NCBI RefSeq assembly: GCF_000421345.1
Contig: NZ_ATWV01000004.1
Location: forward strand, 1-64,000
DNA length: 64,000 nucleotides
Source of the DNA: Treponema bryantii NK4A124
GTDB taxonomy: Bacteria; Spirochaetota; Spirochaetia; Treponematales; Treponemataceae
Reading direction: 5' to 3'
This document shows, one piece after another, positions 27,478-36,221 of this stretch (positions are counted from its first letter, which is position 1; every line of letters begins with the position of its first letter). Under the pieces are notes generated by a model that saw nothing but the letters and a program-made list of their open reading frames with translations, ran no database searches and was not told the DNA's origin. Position numbers and translations under genes: made by a program.

Positions 27478-28221
27478 ATGGCAAAAGAACGCTTAGACAA
27501 ATTACTTGCTCACGAAGGCTTTGGTTCCCGCAAAGACATCCGTAAACTTTTACGAAGCTGCGAAGTCCTCGTGAACGGCAAGCAGATTTACGACCCGGGC
27601 TTTGCCGTAGACGCAGAAAAAGACAACATCAGTGTAGACGGCGAAGAAGTAAACCTTCACAAAAACCTCTACCTGATGATGAATAAGCCCCAGCACTATG
27701 TCTGCTCCACAAAAGAAGGCGACCACGAAACTGTTTTCGACCTTCTGGACGACAGCCTGCGCACTCCCTACTTACAGGAAAAGCTTCACCTTGTCGGCCG
27801 CCTGGACATGGACACAGAAGGTCTTCTGCTTTTTACAACTGATGGAGAACTCACTCACCGTCTCATATCCCCAAAATCACATATCAGTAAAACTTACTTG
27901 TGTGGTCTTGAACATGCTGAGACAGCAGAGCATCAGGCAGAAATCACAAAGCAGTTTGAAGCCGGCATCGAAGTTGGCCCCGAAGACAACGAACAGGGCT
28001 TCACCGCCCAACCCGCCCAAATCACCTGGCTGAACGACACCACCGCCCAGCTCACAATTTACGAAGGCAAATACCATCAGGTAAAGAGAATGTTCGCGGC
28101 CGTGGGAAATAAGATTGTTTATTTGAAGAGAATTTCAATGGGGCAGTTAAAGCTCGACAAAGAACTTGAACTTGGAAAATATAAAGAGCTCACAGATAAA
28201 GACCTGGAGCTCATAGTATAA
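27478..28221 (+). CDS. RsuA/RluB-family pseudouridine synthase
   Basis: 247 residues. N-terminal S4 RNA-binding domain (ERLDKLLAHEGFGSRKD) and catalytic GRLDMDTEGLLLFT with the active-site Asp; later YEGKYHQVKRMFAA is typical. It modifies one uridine in rRNA, in 16S (RsuA type) or 23S (RluB/E/F type); which cannot be decided here. I start at 27478 (MAKERLD); an upstream ATG at 27427 lies inside the repeat and would add a repeat-derived peptide. No ribosome site is visible. Confidence 0.88.
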   Translation: MAKERLDKLLAHEGFGSRKDIRKLLRSCEVLVNGKQIYDPGFAVDAEKDNISVDGEEVNLHKNLYLMMNKPQHYVCSTKEGDHETVFDLLDDSLRTPYLQEKLHLVGRLDMDTEGLLLFTTDGELTHRLISPKSHISKTYLCGLEHAETAEHQAEITKQFEAGIEVGPEDNEQGFTAQPAQITWLNDTTAQLTIYEGKYHQVKRMFAAVGNKIVYLKRISMGQLKLDKELELGKYKELTDKDLELIV

Positions 28222-28246
28222 GCTGAATTAAAAATTTATAACTTTT

Positions 28247-28774
28247 TTAGAAAGTATAATTTACACCGGTCAATATATTAAAGCCCCAGAAATCGCAAAT
28301 AATAAGTTCTGTTTTGAATATACCTTCCAGATGCTCAAGGAACTGATATTTTAATCCGCCACCAAGGGGCATTGTGAATTCAAAAGCTGTTCCCGAACTA
28401 TATTTACCTTTCTCCTTGGCAGAAATAAAACCAAGTCCACCATATACGAATGCATTCATTTTTGGCAGCGCGCTGAAAGCTTTAAAATCATAAAAATACT
28501 TTGTTGACATTCCCCAATATGAAGTTTTTAATGAATAACCGCCATAATCATGTGTAGCTGGAAATGAAATATGCAATCCAAGTTCAAAGCCCATATTCTT
28601 CAATGGTAAAGGTCTTATTCCAAAAACAGGCTCCATTCCGAAGCTAGCAATATTTTCACCACCATATCCATAAGTATCCAGTCCAATAACTCCGCCTGCA
28701 TACATAGGTGGTCTTTCCGCGAACGCAAAAGAGCCAATCAGCATTGCGAATACAATAATCAATATTTTTTTCAT
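28247..28774 (-). CDS. Small outer-membrane beta-barrel-like protein
   Basis: 175 residues. Signal peptide ending AFA, then Gly/Tyr-rich alternating strands (YGGENIASFGMEPVFGI) and a C-terminal aromatic residue (GVNYTF), as in 8-strand barrels. The ATG at 28774 is chosen because AAGGTG lies at the proper distance; a GTG 9 bases upstream lies within that site. Function unknown; single gene, convergent with the rsuA-like gene. Confidence 0.7.
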   Translation of the reverse strand: MKKILIIVFAMLIGSFAFAERPPMYAGGVIGLDTYGYGGENIASFGMEPVFGIRPLPLKNMGFELGLHISFPATHDYGGYSLKTSYWGMSTKYFYDFKAFSALPKMNAFVYGGLGFISAKEKGKYSSGTAFEFTMPLGGGLKYQFLEHLEGIFKTELIICDFWGFNILTGVNYTF

Positions 28775-28935
28775 TTTTCTCACCTTTTAGACTTTAGTTA
28801 TACTTAATATATTAATTTCTGCTAATAGAATAATCAAGTATTTATTATTCATGCATGTCAGCATATATCAGATACCTTGTTAAAACCCCACTAATCAGAT
28901 AAAATATCTGTGAAAAAATCACAAGGACGTTTTTA

Positions 28936-30612
28936 ATGACAGATATCGAAATCGCTCAGAAAAATAAGATGATTCCGGTGGCTGATGTTGCCGCTAAAAT
29001 TGGAATCACTGCAGACAAGCTTGAAAACTACGGGCCTTATAAGGCAAAGATAACATTTGAAGAACTCCGTGCACTTCAGGAAAAGGCTGCCAGCAAGCCT
29101 GGTAAACTGATTCTTGTAACAGCTGTTACACCTACTCCAGCCGGAGAAGGTAAATCCACTGTAAGCATTGGTCTTGCAGACGGTCTCAACCGCATTGGAA
29201 AGAAAACTGTTGTTGCCCTGCGCGAGCCTAGCCTTGGACCTTGCTTTGGAGTAAAGGGAGGAGCCTGTGGCGGCGGATATGCTCAGATTGTTCCAATGGA
29301 AGATATCAATCTTCATTTTACAGGCGATATTCACGCAATCTCTATTGCAAACAACCTGATTGCAGCCCTTATTGATAACCACCTGCAGCAGGGAAATGAA
29401 CTTGGAATTGACCCGCGCACAATCAGCTGGAAGCGCTGCGTAGACTTGAACGACCGAGCCCTCCGTAATATCACAATCGGACTTGGAGGACGCCTTCAGG
29501 GAGTGCCTCGCGAGGATCACTTCAGCATCGCAGTTGCAAGCGAAATTATGGCGATTGTCTGCCTTAGCCGCACAATCAGTGAGCTTAAAGAGCGCATTGA
29601 CCGCATTGTAATCGGCCAGAATTATGCCCGCGAAAACGTAACCTTTGGTCAGCTCAAATGCACAGGCGCTATTGCGGCTCTCTTAAAAGATGTAATTAAA
29701 CCAAACCTTGTACAGACTCTGGAAAAAAATCCGGCCTTTGTTCACGGCGGACCTTTTGCAAATATTGCTCACGGTTGCAACAGTGTAAACGCTACTTTGT
29801 GTGCACTTGCAACCGGCGACTATGTTGTAACAGAAGCGGGCTTTGCCGCAGACCTGGGAGCTGAAAAGTTCTTAGACATTAAGTGCCGCGCTGCAGGTCT
29901 CAAACCTAGTGCTGTAGTAATCGTAGCAACAATCCGCGCCCTTAAGATGCACGGTGGCGTTGCAAAGGCAGACCTTGCAAAACCGGACACAGCAGCCCTA
30001 GAAAAAGGCTTTGCTAACCTCAAGACCCATATCGAAAACGTTGCAAAGTTCGGACTCCCTGCCGTAGTTGCCGTTAATAAATTTATAACTGATACTGATG
30101 AAGAAATCGCTCTTCTCGAAAAACTCTGCCGCGACAACGGCTCAACAGCTGTTCTCTCTGAAGGCTGGGGAAAAGGCGGCGAAGGTGCCGCAGACCTCGC
30201 CCGCACTGTTGCAGAAATTGCAGACAGCGGAAAGGCAGACTATCATCCGCTTTACGAACTGGATCTTCCTCTCGCAGACAAAATCCGCACAATCGCAAAA
30301 GAGATTTACCGCGCCGCAGACGTTGAGTTTGACCCTGCCGCCCTCAAAAAGCTCAAGACCTTTGAGGACAATGGCTACGGAAAGCTCCCTGTTTGTATCG
30401 CAAAAACCCAGAACTCAATCAGCCACGATCCAAAGCTGATTGGCGCCCCAAGCGGCTATACCTTCCCGGTTCGCGACGTTCAATTGTATGCGGGAGCAGG
30501 CTTTGTAGTTGCCCTTGCCGGCGACATTATGACAATGCCAGGCCTTCCAAAGGCTCCTGCCGCTTTGGATATTGATGTTGATGATAATGGAGTAATTTCA
30601 GGATTGTTCTAA
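28936..30612 (+). CDS. fhs: Formate-tetrahydrofolate ligase
   Basis: 558 residues. Makes 10-formyl-THF from formate, THF and ATP; typical of acetogens and many fermenters. P-loop TPTPAGEGKSTVSIGL near 64-79, then REPSLGPCFGVKGGACGGG, and the C-terminal GDIMTMPGLPK. Full length. AAGGA 8 bases before the ATG. A TAAAAT box at about 28898 suggests a short leader. Together with metH it indicates active one-carbon metabolism. Confidence 0.96.
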   Translation: MTDIEIAQKNKMIPVADVAAKIGITADKLENYGPYKAKITFEELRALQEKAASKPGKLILVTAVTPTPAGEGKSTVSIGLADGLNRIGKKTVVALREPSLGPCFGVKGGACGGGYAQIVPMEDINLHFTGDIHAISIANNLIAALIDNHLQQGNELGIDPRTISWKRCVDLNDRALRNITIGLGGRLQGVPREDHFSIAVASEIMAIVCLSRTISELKERIDRIVIGQNYARENVTFGQLKCTGAIAALLKDVIKPNLVQTLEKNPAFVHGGPFANIAHGCNSVNATLCALATGDYVVTEAGFAADLGAEKFLDIKCRAAGLKPSAVVIVATIRALKMHGGVAKADLAKPDTAALEKGFANLKTHIENVAKFGLPAVVAVNKFITDTDEEIALLEKLCRDNGSTAVLSEGWGKGGEGAADLARTVAEIADSGKADYHPLYELDLPLADKIRTIAKEIYRAADVEFDPAALKKLKTFEDNGYGKLPVCIAKTQNSISHDPKLIGAPSGYTFPVRDVQLYAGAGFVVALAGDIMTMPGLPKAPAALDIDVDDNGVISGLF

Positions 30613-30619
30613 TAATATG

Positions 30620-30647
30620 CGTCATGCTGAACTTGTTTCAGCATCTC
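30620..30647. repeat. Family C small palindrome
   Basis: GTCATGCTGAA-cttgt-TTCAGCATC, the reverse complement of the copy at 6727, 8 bases after the fhs stop and 9 bases before a family A pair. Confidence 0.85.
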
Positions 30648-30655
30648 TTTTAATA

Positions 30656-30742
30656 TGGTTTCGATACGGCCTTCGGCCTACTCAACCACCGGCGATGTAA
30701 CGGTGGTTGAGTGCTTCGCGAAGCGAAGTGTATCGAAACCAC
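30656..30742. repeat. Family A inverted pair between fhs and HATPase gene
   Basis: 30656-30690 (centre GGCCTTCGGCC, TACTC subtype) faces 30702-30742 (GAGTG subtype, centre CTTCGCGAAGCGAAG). The last copy ends 2 bases before the stop codon of the convergent gene and could serve as 3' hairpin for both genes. Confidence 0.95.
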
Positions 30743-30744
30743 TT

Positions 30745-32055
30745 TTATTTTTGTGCCTTCAACTGAAGCAGCTCGCTTGTACACTTTATGATTCTCTTAT
30801 TCTGGCGAACAAGGCGCTGTGCAAGAAGCTTAGAAAGGAAGAGACCATAGTGAGGATTTTTTCTGATAAGGTTTAAGAACTGTGTTTTTGGAATGCGGAT
30901 GAGTTTTCCATCCTCGGCAGCCATGATTGTTGCAGAGCGGCGGTCGTTCAAAAGGAAGGCCATTTCACCAATGAACATATCCTTTGGAGACAGAACAGAA
31001 ATCAGTTTGCGGTTTGCATAAACACCATAGCGGCCCGAAACAATAAAGTACAAATCGTTAGAAGGTTCGTTCTGGCGGCAGACAATATCAAACTTCTTGT
31101 ATTCAACAGCTTTAAATGGAATCATGATTCCAGGAACTGTATTCGAAACGTTTACAATATTGTGAATATCAAAAGAAACTTCATTACCCTTATCATTATA
31201 GCGCAGGCCGGATACCAGAGATTTAGAAAGGGCAATTCCGCGGCCATGAGCCTCTTCTAGACCAGGTGCATCATCAGTCATGCGAGACTTCCAGTCAAAG
31301 CCCTCGCCGTCATCTTTAATGGTAAATGTAGATTTATCTTTTCCAATTGTGTAGTCAATGTGAATCTTGCGCTCTGAATATTCAGGCATACGCAGCTTCT
31401 TATCAATCAAATCAAGAATAATACCGCCATTATTCAGCCATTCAGATTTTTCGTCATAGGTAATTCCACAGTTACCGTGCTCAAGAGCATTTGTAAGCAG
31501 CTCCATTAAAGTAGACTGAAGGGCAAAACGCCCGTCATCATCAATACGGTTTGTACAGTAAAGATAGTTTACAAGGAAGGCAGTATAAAGCCGGATATCC
31601 ATAGGATTGTTATCGCAGACAAACTGGCCGATTTCCTCAGAACCCATGCGGTCCTGCATACCACGGTTAAAAAGGAACTGCTGATTGCGGATAAGACTGC
31701 GCAAAAGGCCATCCAGATTCTGCTTAAAAGTATAGAGAGTCTGAACAATCAGAATGTTAGGATCCTTAAGATCTTCAATTTTCTGAGCCGCAGAAGGACT
31801 TTCTGCAATGGCAATAATTCCACCGTTATGGAGCCATGGGTCTGAACGGATTGCTTCGAGAATCGCATGACAATCAATATCTGTAGAAGTAAAATCCAGA
31901 ATCTTAATTTCAGGGAGTTCATAATCAACAAAACTGAGAGCTTCATCTGTTTCAGGACAAAAAATAGGTTCAAGATAATTTGAATAACTCAAAGAAGCAT
32001 TCTTTACAACACTAAGAACTTCCTGATTAGAAGAAGCCACCAGCAACTTTTTCAT
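30745..32055 (-). CDS. Receiver-like / HATPase / cyclic-nucleotide-binding protein
   Basis: 436 residues. Residues 1-115 resemble a receiver domain (ILDFTSTD holds a possible acceptor Asp). About 160-290 is a GHKL ATPase of the anti-sigma/RsbW type (LMELLTNALEHGN N-box, DDGEGFDW G-box, GRGIALSKSLV). About 320-430 is a cNMP-binding domain (FIVSGRYGVYANRKL, FIGEMAFLLNDRRSATI). It likely switches a partner protein in response to a nucleotide; no sigma factor or antagonist gene is adjacent. Start at 32055 has CGGAGA; the frame extends into the tRNA upstream, which is not plausible. Confidence 0.82.
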   Translation of the reverse strand: MKKLLVASSNQEVLSVVKNASLSYSNYLEPIFCPETDEALSFVDYELPEIKILDFTSTDIDCHAILEAIRSDPWLHNGGIIAIAESPSAAQKIEDLKDPNILIVQTLYTFKQNLDGLLRSLIRNQQFLFNRGMQDRMGSEEIGQFVCDNNPMDIRLYTAFLVNYLYCTNRIDDDGRFALQSTLMELLTNALEHGNCGITYDEKSEWLNNGGIILDLIDKKLRMPEYSERKIHIDYTIGKDKSTFTIKDDGEGFDWKSRMTDDAPGLEEAHGRGIALSKSLVSGLRYNDKGNEVSFDIHNIVNVSNTVPGIMIPFKAVEYKKFDIVCRQNEPSNDLYFIVSGRYGVYANRKLISVLSPKDMFIGEMAFLLNDRRSATIMAAEDGKLIRIPKTQFLNLIRKNPHYGLFLSKLLAQRLVRQNKRIIKCTSELLQLKAQK

Positions 32056-32078
32056 ATAAATCTCCGTATATTTAAATT

Positions 32079-32152
32079 TGACTCTGATGCGACTCGAACG
32101 CACTACCTGTTGCTTAGGAGGCAACCGCTCTATCCAGATGAGCTACAGAGCC
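32079..32152 (-). tRNA. tRNA-Arg (CCU anticodon)
   Basis: On the minus strand an acceptor GGCTCTG pairs with CAGAGTC; D arm GCTCATCTGGATAGAGC; anticodon arm GTTGC-CTCCTAA-GCAAC giving anticodon CCT; T arm with GTTCGAGTC. CCA is not encoded. It starts 7 bases after the stop codon of the MBL-fold gene and ends 23 bases before the HATPase gene, so it lies inside what looks like one transcript. Confidence 0.95.
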
Positions 32153-32159
32153 TAATAAA

Positions 32160-33002
32160 TTATTCAAAATCGTAGTACACCCAGTGCTTTGCGAGACCGC
32201 CAAAACCGTCAACAAGTGCGTCAATGGTATTTACCGCCTCTGAATAATGACAGAGATAAGTCTTAGCTTTTATTTCTGCAGGCAGAGTAACGAGTTCATC
32301 ATAAGCCGCGTGAACGCCACGGGAATAGCCCATAACATCACAGTCGTGGAAAATTACTTCTATCTTCGGATAATTATCCAGCAGGAACTTAAGCTGCGGT
32401 CTGTTAAACTGAGTGTCGGCTGTAAATAATATCCTATCATCAATAATCAGTCCATAGGAAAGCTGCGAATGTTTTAAAGAATCTTTTCTTGTAGTTACAT
32501 GACGGGTTCTAAAAAGCTTGATATTAATTCCTTCAATATCAGCTTCATACATCTCAAAAGGTTTTTTCTGAATCTTAACCGGCTTAATCTGATTAAAATA
32601 ATCATCAAAAGTCATTTTACCTTCTTCGCTGTACTGAATACCTCCACGAAGAGATTCATTCCACAAAGCTTTTTTAAATACATCAGTAATAACTATATTC
32701 AGTTTACGCTTATTGATATATTTTCCTGCAAGTGCCAGCTCTTCAACACCACCAATATGATCTGCATGAGGATGAGTCAAAAGCAGATTTTTTATATCGT
32801 TGATTTTTCCCCCGTAAACATTTTCAAAGGCATAAGAGCACAAGGTTCCACAATCAACTAAAAGATGGTGCTTACCTTTTATGATAAGCAGATTTGTCTG
32901 AAACGCAGTTTTAGTAAAAGCGTTGCCAGTACCAATAAAAAAGAGAGAAAGATGGCCGTCAGTGGTCAATTCAATGTTAGAAATGAATGGACGCGTTTTC
33001 AT
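32160..33002 (-). CDS. MBL-fold metallo-hydrolase
   Basis: 280 residues of the metallo-beta-lactamase/RNase Z type: LTHPHADHIGG (HxHxDH), a later LFTADTQFN and the final His in YLCHYSE. The fold is close to RNase Z and phosphodiesterases, and the gene being followed by a tRNA is suggestive, but substrate is not evident. A TATAAT overlaps the stop codon of the HAD gene (33011-33016) and could start transcription at about the ATG. Confidence 0.85.
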   Translation of the reverse strand: MKTRPFISNIELTTDGHLSLFFIGTGNAFTKTAFQTNLLIIKGKHHLLVDCGTLCSYAFENVYGGKINDIKNLLLTHPHADHIGGVEELALAGKYINKRKLNIVITDVFKKALWNESLRGGIQYSEEGKMTFDDYFNQIKPVKIQKKPFEMYEADIEGINIKLFRTRHVTTRKDSLKHSQLSYGLIIDDRILFTADTQFNRPQLKFLLDNYPKIEVIFHDCDVMGYSRGVHAAYDELVTLPAEIKAKTYLCHYSEAVNTIDALVDGFGGLAKHWVYYDFE

Positions 33003-33011
33003 TGTCTTCTA

Positions 33012-33686
33012 TTATAACACACTTTTATGAATTTGGTATACTTCTTCTACACCACTTACCAAAATACCACCCATGCCCATTTCCAGGGGTAATTTGATGT
33101 CCATATCGTAGCGGTCGCCCACGGCAAGGCAGTTTTCGGCGGAAATCCCCTCCAGCCCCCTTTCGCAGGCTGATTTTGACAGGCGTTCAACCGCAGTCTC
33201 AAAAGGCTCCAGAGCGGGCTTAGACTTAAAGCAGGTATCAAGGCCGACAATTTCGGGGAAAAAATCCGAAACGCCAATAGCCTCAAGAGTTTTTCGCGCC
33301 GGCAATACCGGATTATTCGTAACACAAATCAGCTGATATTTTTCCTGCAGAATCCCGAGCTCCGCAATAAGAGTTTCATCCCGGCCAAGAAAATCAGCAG
33401 GCTCAAGAAGTTCCCGCCGCCACTGCACGCTTTGTTCAATCGGAACTCCAAAGGCAAGCAGGGTATTTCCAAGGCTCACTTTACTGCCCTCGTGCTCTGC
33501 CGCAAACTTCTTACGGTAATCTGCAACCATGCGGCGGGCCTCATCAGCAGAAATCCCCCGCTCCTTAGCAAACTGGCGTACCTGACAATCCACCTGCTCA
33601 AAGGCATAAGCCTGATTTGTATACAAGGTTGAGTCTATATCAAAAATGAAGGCACGAAGGTCGGAAGGAATTTTATAGATTTTCAT
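33012..33686 (-). CDS. HAD-superfamily hydrolase
   Basis: 224 residues. Motif I FIFDIDSTLY with the nucleophile Asp, motif II VTNN, motif IV GDRYDMDIKLPLEMG. Looks like a pyrimidine-5'-nucleotidase/phosphoglycolate type phosphatase. Overlaps the kinase gene by 14 bases and is coupled to it, with a kinase-phosphatase-PRPP synthetase grouping that points to sugar or nucleotide salvage (inference). Confidence 0.85.
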   Translation of the reverse strand: MKIYKIPSDLRAFIFDIDSTLYTNQAYAFEQVDCQVRQFAKERGISADEARRMVADYRKKFAAEHEGSKVSLGNTLLAFGVPIEQSVQWRRELLEPADFLGRDETLIAELGILQEKYQLICVTNNPVLPARKTLEAIGVSDFFPEIVGLDTCFKSKPALEPFETAVERLSKSACERGLEGISAENCLAVGDRYDMDIKLPLEMGMGGILVSGVEEVYQIHKSVL

Positions 33687-34755
33687 AAGCTCTCATCCTT
33701 ACAATTTTTTCTGCCGCAGCAGGCAAAGATTCATAAGTTCCAAGCCCAGACCAGCCGGCACAGGCATCGCCTAAAAGTTCACTGTGAACAAAATGGTTAT
33801 CTACCGGGCGAAGAATTTTCATTCCAAGCCTCTGCTCTTTTTCGCGTAAAAGTAATTCATCATTTGTCTGGCCGCCGGTAACTGCCATTTCAGAAGGAAA
33901 AGAAAGCCCTGCCGAGCCAGCCGCAGCCTTAAGAGCATTTACGCCCTTCTCTACCGCCGCCAGGCGCTCATTTTCAGAAAGCTCGCCGCTATCCGGAATA
34001 AGATAAGATACATTCCATAGTCCAGGCACAACAGAAGGCAGGGTACGCAAGCCCTGGCCGGTAACAGGACGGTCTGTACAAAGGTTCAAACCTTCCGAGC
34101 TTCCGCAACGGTCGCAAAGCCGCCCGCTCACAAGAGTACCGGTTCCAATCAAGGCCACGACAAAATCAGGACCACCCGCAAAAACAGGACAGTTTTCATA
34201 AAGGCCACACATAGCCCCAGTTTTTACAAAAGCAGGAAAAAGCTTTTTATTGATTTTGCAGGCCGCAAGCATTTCATCATTCCAGTAGGCTTTTTCAAAA
34301 CGCTCTTCCGGAAGAATTGTTACAGCCTTTCCGGTAAGTACGTAAATCAGATACTCAGGACCCGAAAAAAGAAGCTTTGTTTTTTTCCAGACCTGGGGAA
34401 ATTGATTTTTAATGGAAAGAATTTTCGGAATAAAAAGAGAAGTTCGGGCCGCCTCAGGAATATCAGCAGCCACAGCTGAAGTATCTTCATTCCATCTGAA
34501 GGTAAGGCCACAATCAGTTACCACAGTAGGCCCGTTACCGGAAATACAGATGCCACTGATCTGCACATCTTCCAGGCCGCGGGTAACCTCTTCTTTTGCC
34601 TGTAAAAAAGCATTATACCAGGAGCAGGCAACAAAGCGGTCGTGAGGTTCTTCAAATGGAACAGCGCAAAAAGAAACGACCTCGCCCACCGCCGTAATCA
34701 AACCGGCTTTAAGCGAAGTCGTCCCAATGTCCACGCATAAAATTGCGTCAACCAT
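33673..34755 (-). CDS. FGGY-family carbohydrate kinase, short form
   Basis: 360 residues, against about 500 for typical FGGY kinases. The N-terminal phosphate-binding loop is clear (LCVDIGTTSLKAGLI), as is a C-terminal TGGQTNDELL adenosine-site segment with a following WSGLGTYESL. The middle is compact. Substrate unknown. It starts 6 bases after prs. Confidence 0.78.
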   Translation of the reverse strand: MVDAILCVDIGTTSLKAGLITAVGEVVSFCAVPFEEPHDRFVACSWYNAFLQAKEEVTRGLEDVQISGICISGNGPTVVTDCGLTFRWNEDTSAVAADIPEAARTSLFIPKILSIKNQFPQVWKKTKLLFSGPEYLIYVLTGKAVTILPEERFEKAYWNDEMLAACKINKKLFPAFVKTGAMCGLYENCPVFAGGPDFVVALIGTGTLVSGRLCDRCGSSEGLNLCTDRPVTGQGLRTLPSVVPGLWNVSYLIPDSGELSENERLAAVEKGVNALKAAAGSAGLSFPSEMAVTGGQTNDELLLREKEQRLGMKILRPVDNHFVHSELLGDACAGWSGLGTYESLPAAAEKIVRMRAYENL

Positions 34756-34761
34756 TATTCT

Positions 34762-36000
34762 TTACTCGTGCTTCACAACCTTCTCAATAATATTTCTATT
34801 ATCAAGCAGTTCGCTCAGCGACTGGTTGTAGTGAATGCGGGTAATAACGTTTGCAAAAAGGCCGCTTACATCTGTACTGATGTACCATTCGCGCTTTAAA
34901 AGCTCTTCGTGGTAAACAGCGTTAGTACCAATAATGCGGTAGAAGAGGCCCTTTTCGTAAGCTTCATCAAAGTTCTTAATTGCATCGCCGGTAAAGAAAG
35001 GAAGCGAAATGGCACAAATAACCTTTGTCGCACCCTGTCCCTTAAGGAACTCCATAGCTTTAAGAAGAGTTCCACCAGTTCCAAGCATATCATCAGCAAG
35101 GAAGGCAACCTTGCCCTTAACGTCACCGAGGAGCTTAACAGACTTAATGTTAGTAGAATGAGCATCCTGAGTTACAATAGAGTAATCGCGCTCCTTGTAA
35201 ATCATAGCGAGCGGCAGCTTGAGACCGCTTGCGTAGAATTTATTTCTATCAATAGCGCCAGTATCAGGAGAAACAATAACGAGATCTTCTGTTTTTCCGG
35301 TCAAATCTACGATCTTAGAAAGCTCGCGGATAATCTGATAGCTGGCATGAAGGTTATCAAGATTACAGGTAGAGAATGCATTAACGATTTCTCGTGAGTG
35401 AAGATCCAGAGTAATAATTCGGTCAACACCCTGCATTTCATAAATGTGGCCAAGCAGACTTGCAGTAAGTCCCTCGCGGCCCTTGCGTTTGTGCTGTCTT
35501 GCATAAGGATAAGCCGGAACAACCAGAGTGATTTTTTCGGCACCTGCAATTCGTACAGCATCAATAGTTACAAGCAGTGAAACAAGATGATCATTAACAG
35601 TCATCTTAATTTTGTTAGCACCGCCGTTGAGAGAAAGCACCTCGTGGTTTTCAACATCCTGGAAAATAAAAACATCTTTTCCGCGGACTGTTTCCAACAA
35701 CTCAGTTTTCACCTCACCATTGGCAAAATAAGTAAAGCGCGCATTTACCTTGAAAACAGGCGGGCGGTACTTATCGGTTGCACCTCTTATGCACAGATCA
35801 GACGTCTGCAAATCGTTCTGCAGATTGATTCTGTTCACAAGCTCTTCTTTAGTCAGCTCATAACGCTTAGACAATACATCGTTCTTCAAGGTGAAGCGGT
35901 GTTTGTACATGTGTTTAAGGTGCGTTATGACTTCATTGGCGAAAGCTTCGCCACCAGGACACGCAACAATCGCTAGACTTGTTGGTTCTGTATAAGGCAT
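34762..36000 (-). CDS. prs: Ribose-phosphate pyrophosphokinase, long form
   Basis: 412 residues (usual about 315). Makes PRPP from ribose-5-phosphate and ATP. Core motifs: LVVPAYPYARQHKR, ITLDLHSREI, VSPDTGAIDR and the PRPP-binding FLADDMLGTGGTLL. Extra length is at the N-terminus (about 60 residues) and near the C-terminus. First gene of a prs-kinase-HAD unit. AGAGG precedes the ATG. Confidence 0.92.
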   Translation of the reverse strand: MPYTEPTSLAIVACPGGEAFANEVITHLKHMYKHRFTLKNDVLSKRYELTKEELVNRINLQNDLQTSDLCIRGATDKYRPPVFKVNARFTYFANGEVKTELLETVRGKDVFIFQDVENHEVLSLNGGANKIKMTVNDHLVSLLVTIDAVRIAGAEKITLVVPAYPYARQHKRKGREGLTASLLGHIYEMQGVDRIITLDLHSREIVNAFSTCNLDNLHASYQIIRELSKIVDLTGKTEDLVIVSPDTGAIDRNKFYASGLKLPLAMIYKERDYSIVTQDAHSTNIKSVKLLGDVKGKVAFLADDMLGTGGTLLKAMEFLKGQGATKVICAISLPFFTGDAIKNFDEAYEKGLFYRIIGTNAVYHEELLKREWYISTDVSGLFANVITRIHYNQSLSELLDNRNIIEKVVKHE

Positions 36001-36082
36001 ATCAAACCTCTTTATATAGTGGGATGCTTAGAATATATCAGATTGTTGGCTTTTTAGGAAGTGGGGCAAGACTTTCAAAATG

Positions 36083-36220
36083 TGGGGAGGAGCCCCTCCC
36101 CTCGCTCCCAAGCAAGTCGCTCCACGAAGCGCCCCTGCAAGCAGGGCCGCTTCTCTCCGCTTTGTTGCTTGTCCGCTACCCCACCCAGCGGGGCTCAGTC
36201 GCCGCCCCGCAACGCCCGGC
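36083..36220 (-). repeat. GC-rich family B element
   Basis: 138 bases far richer in G+C than the flanks. Read on the minus strand it begins GCCGGGCGTTGCGGGGCGGC and contains CCCCGCTGGGTGGGGTAGC, closely parallel to 2281-2361 in metH. It ends exactly against the stop codon of the glycosyltransferase gene. Confidence 0.85.
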
Positions 36221-36221
36221 T

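Noticed and set aside
32056-32124. N-terminal extension of the HATPase protein
   Set aside because: Overlaps tRNA-Arg and lacks a ribosome site; the ATG at 32055 has CGGAGA.
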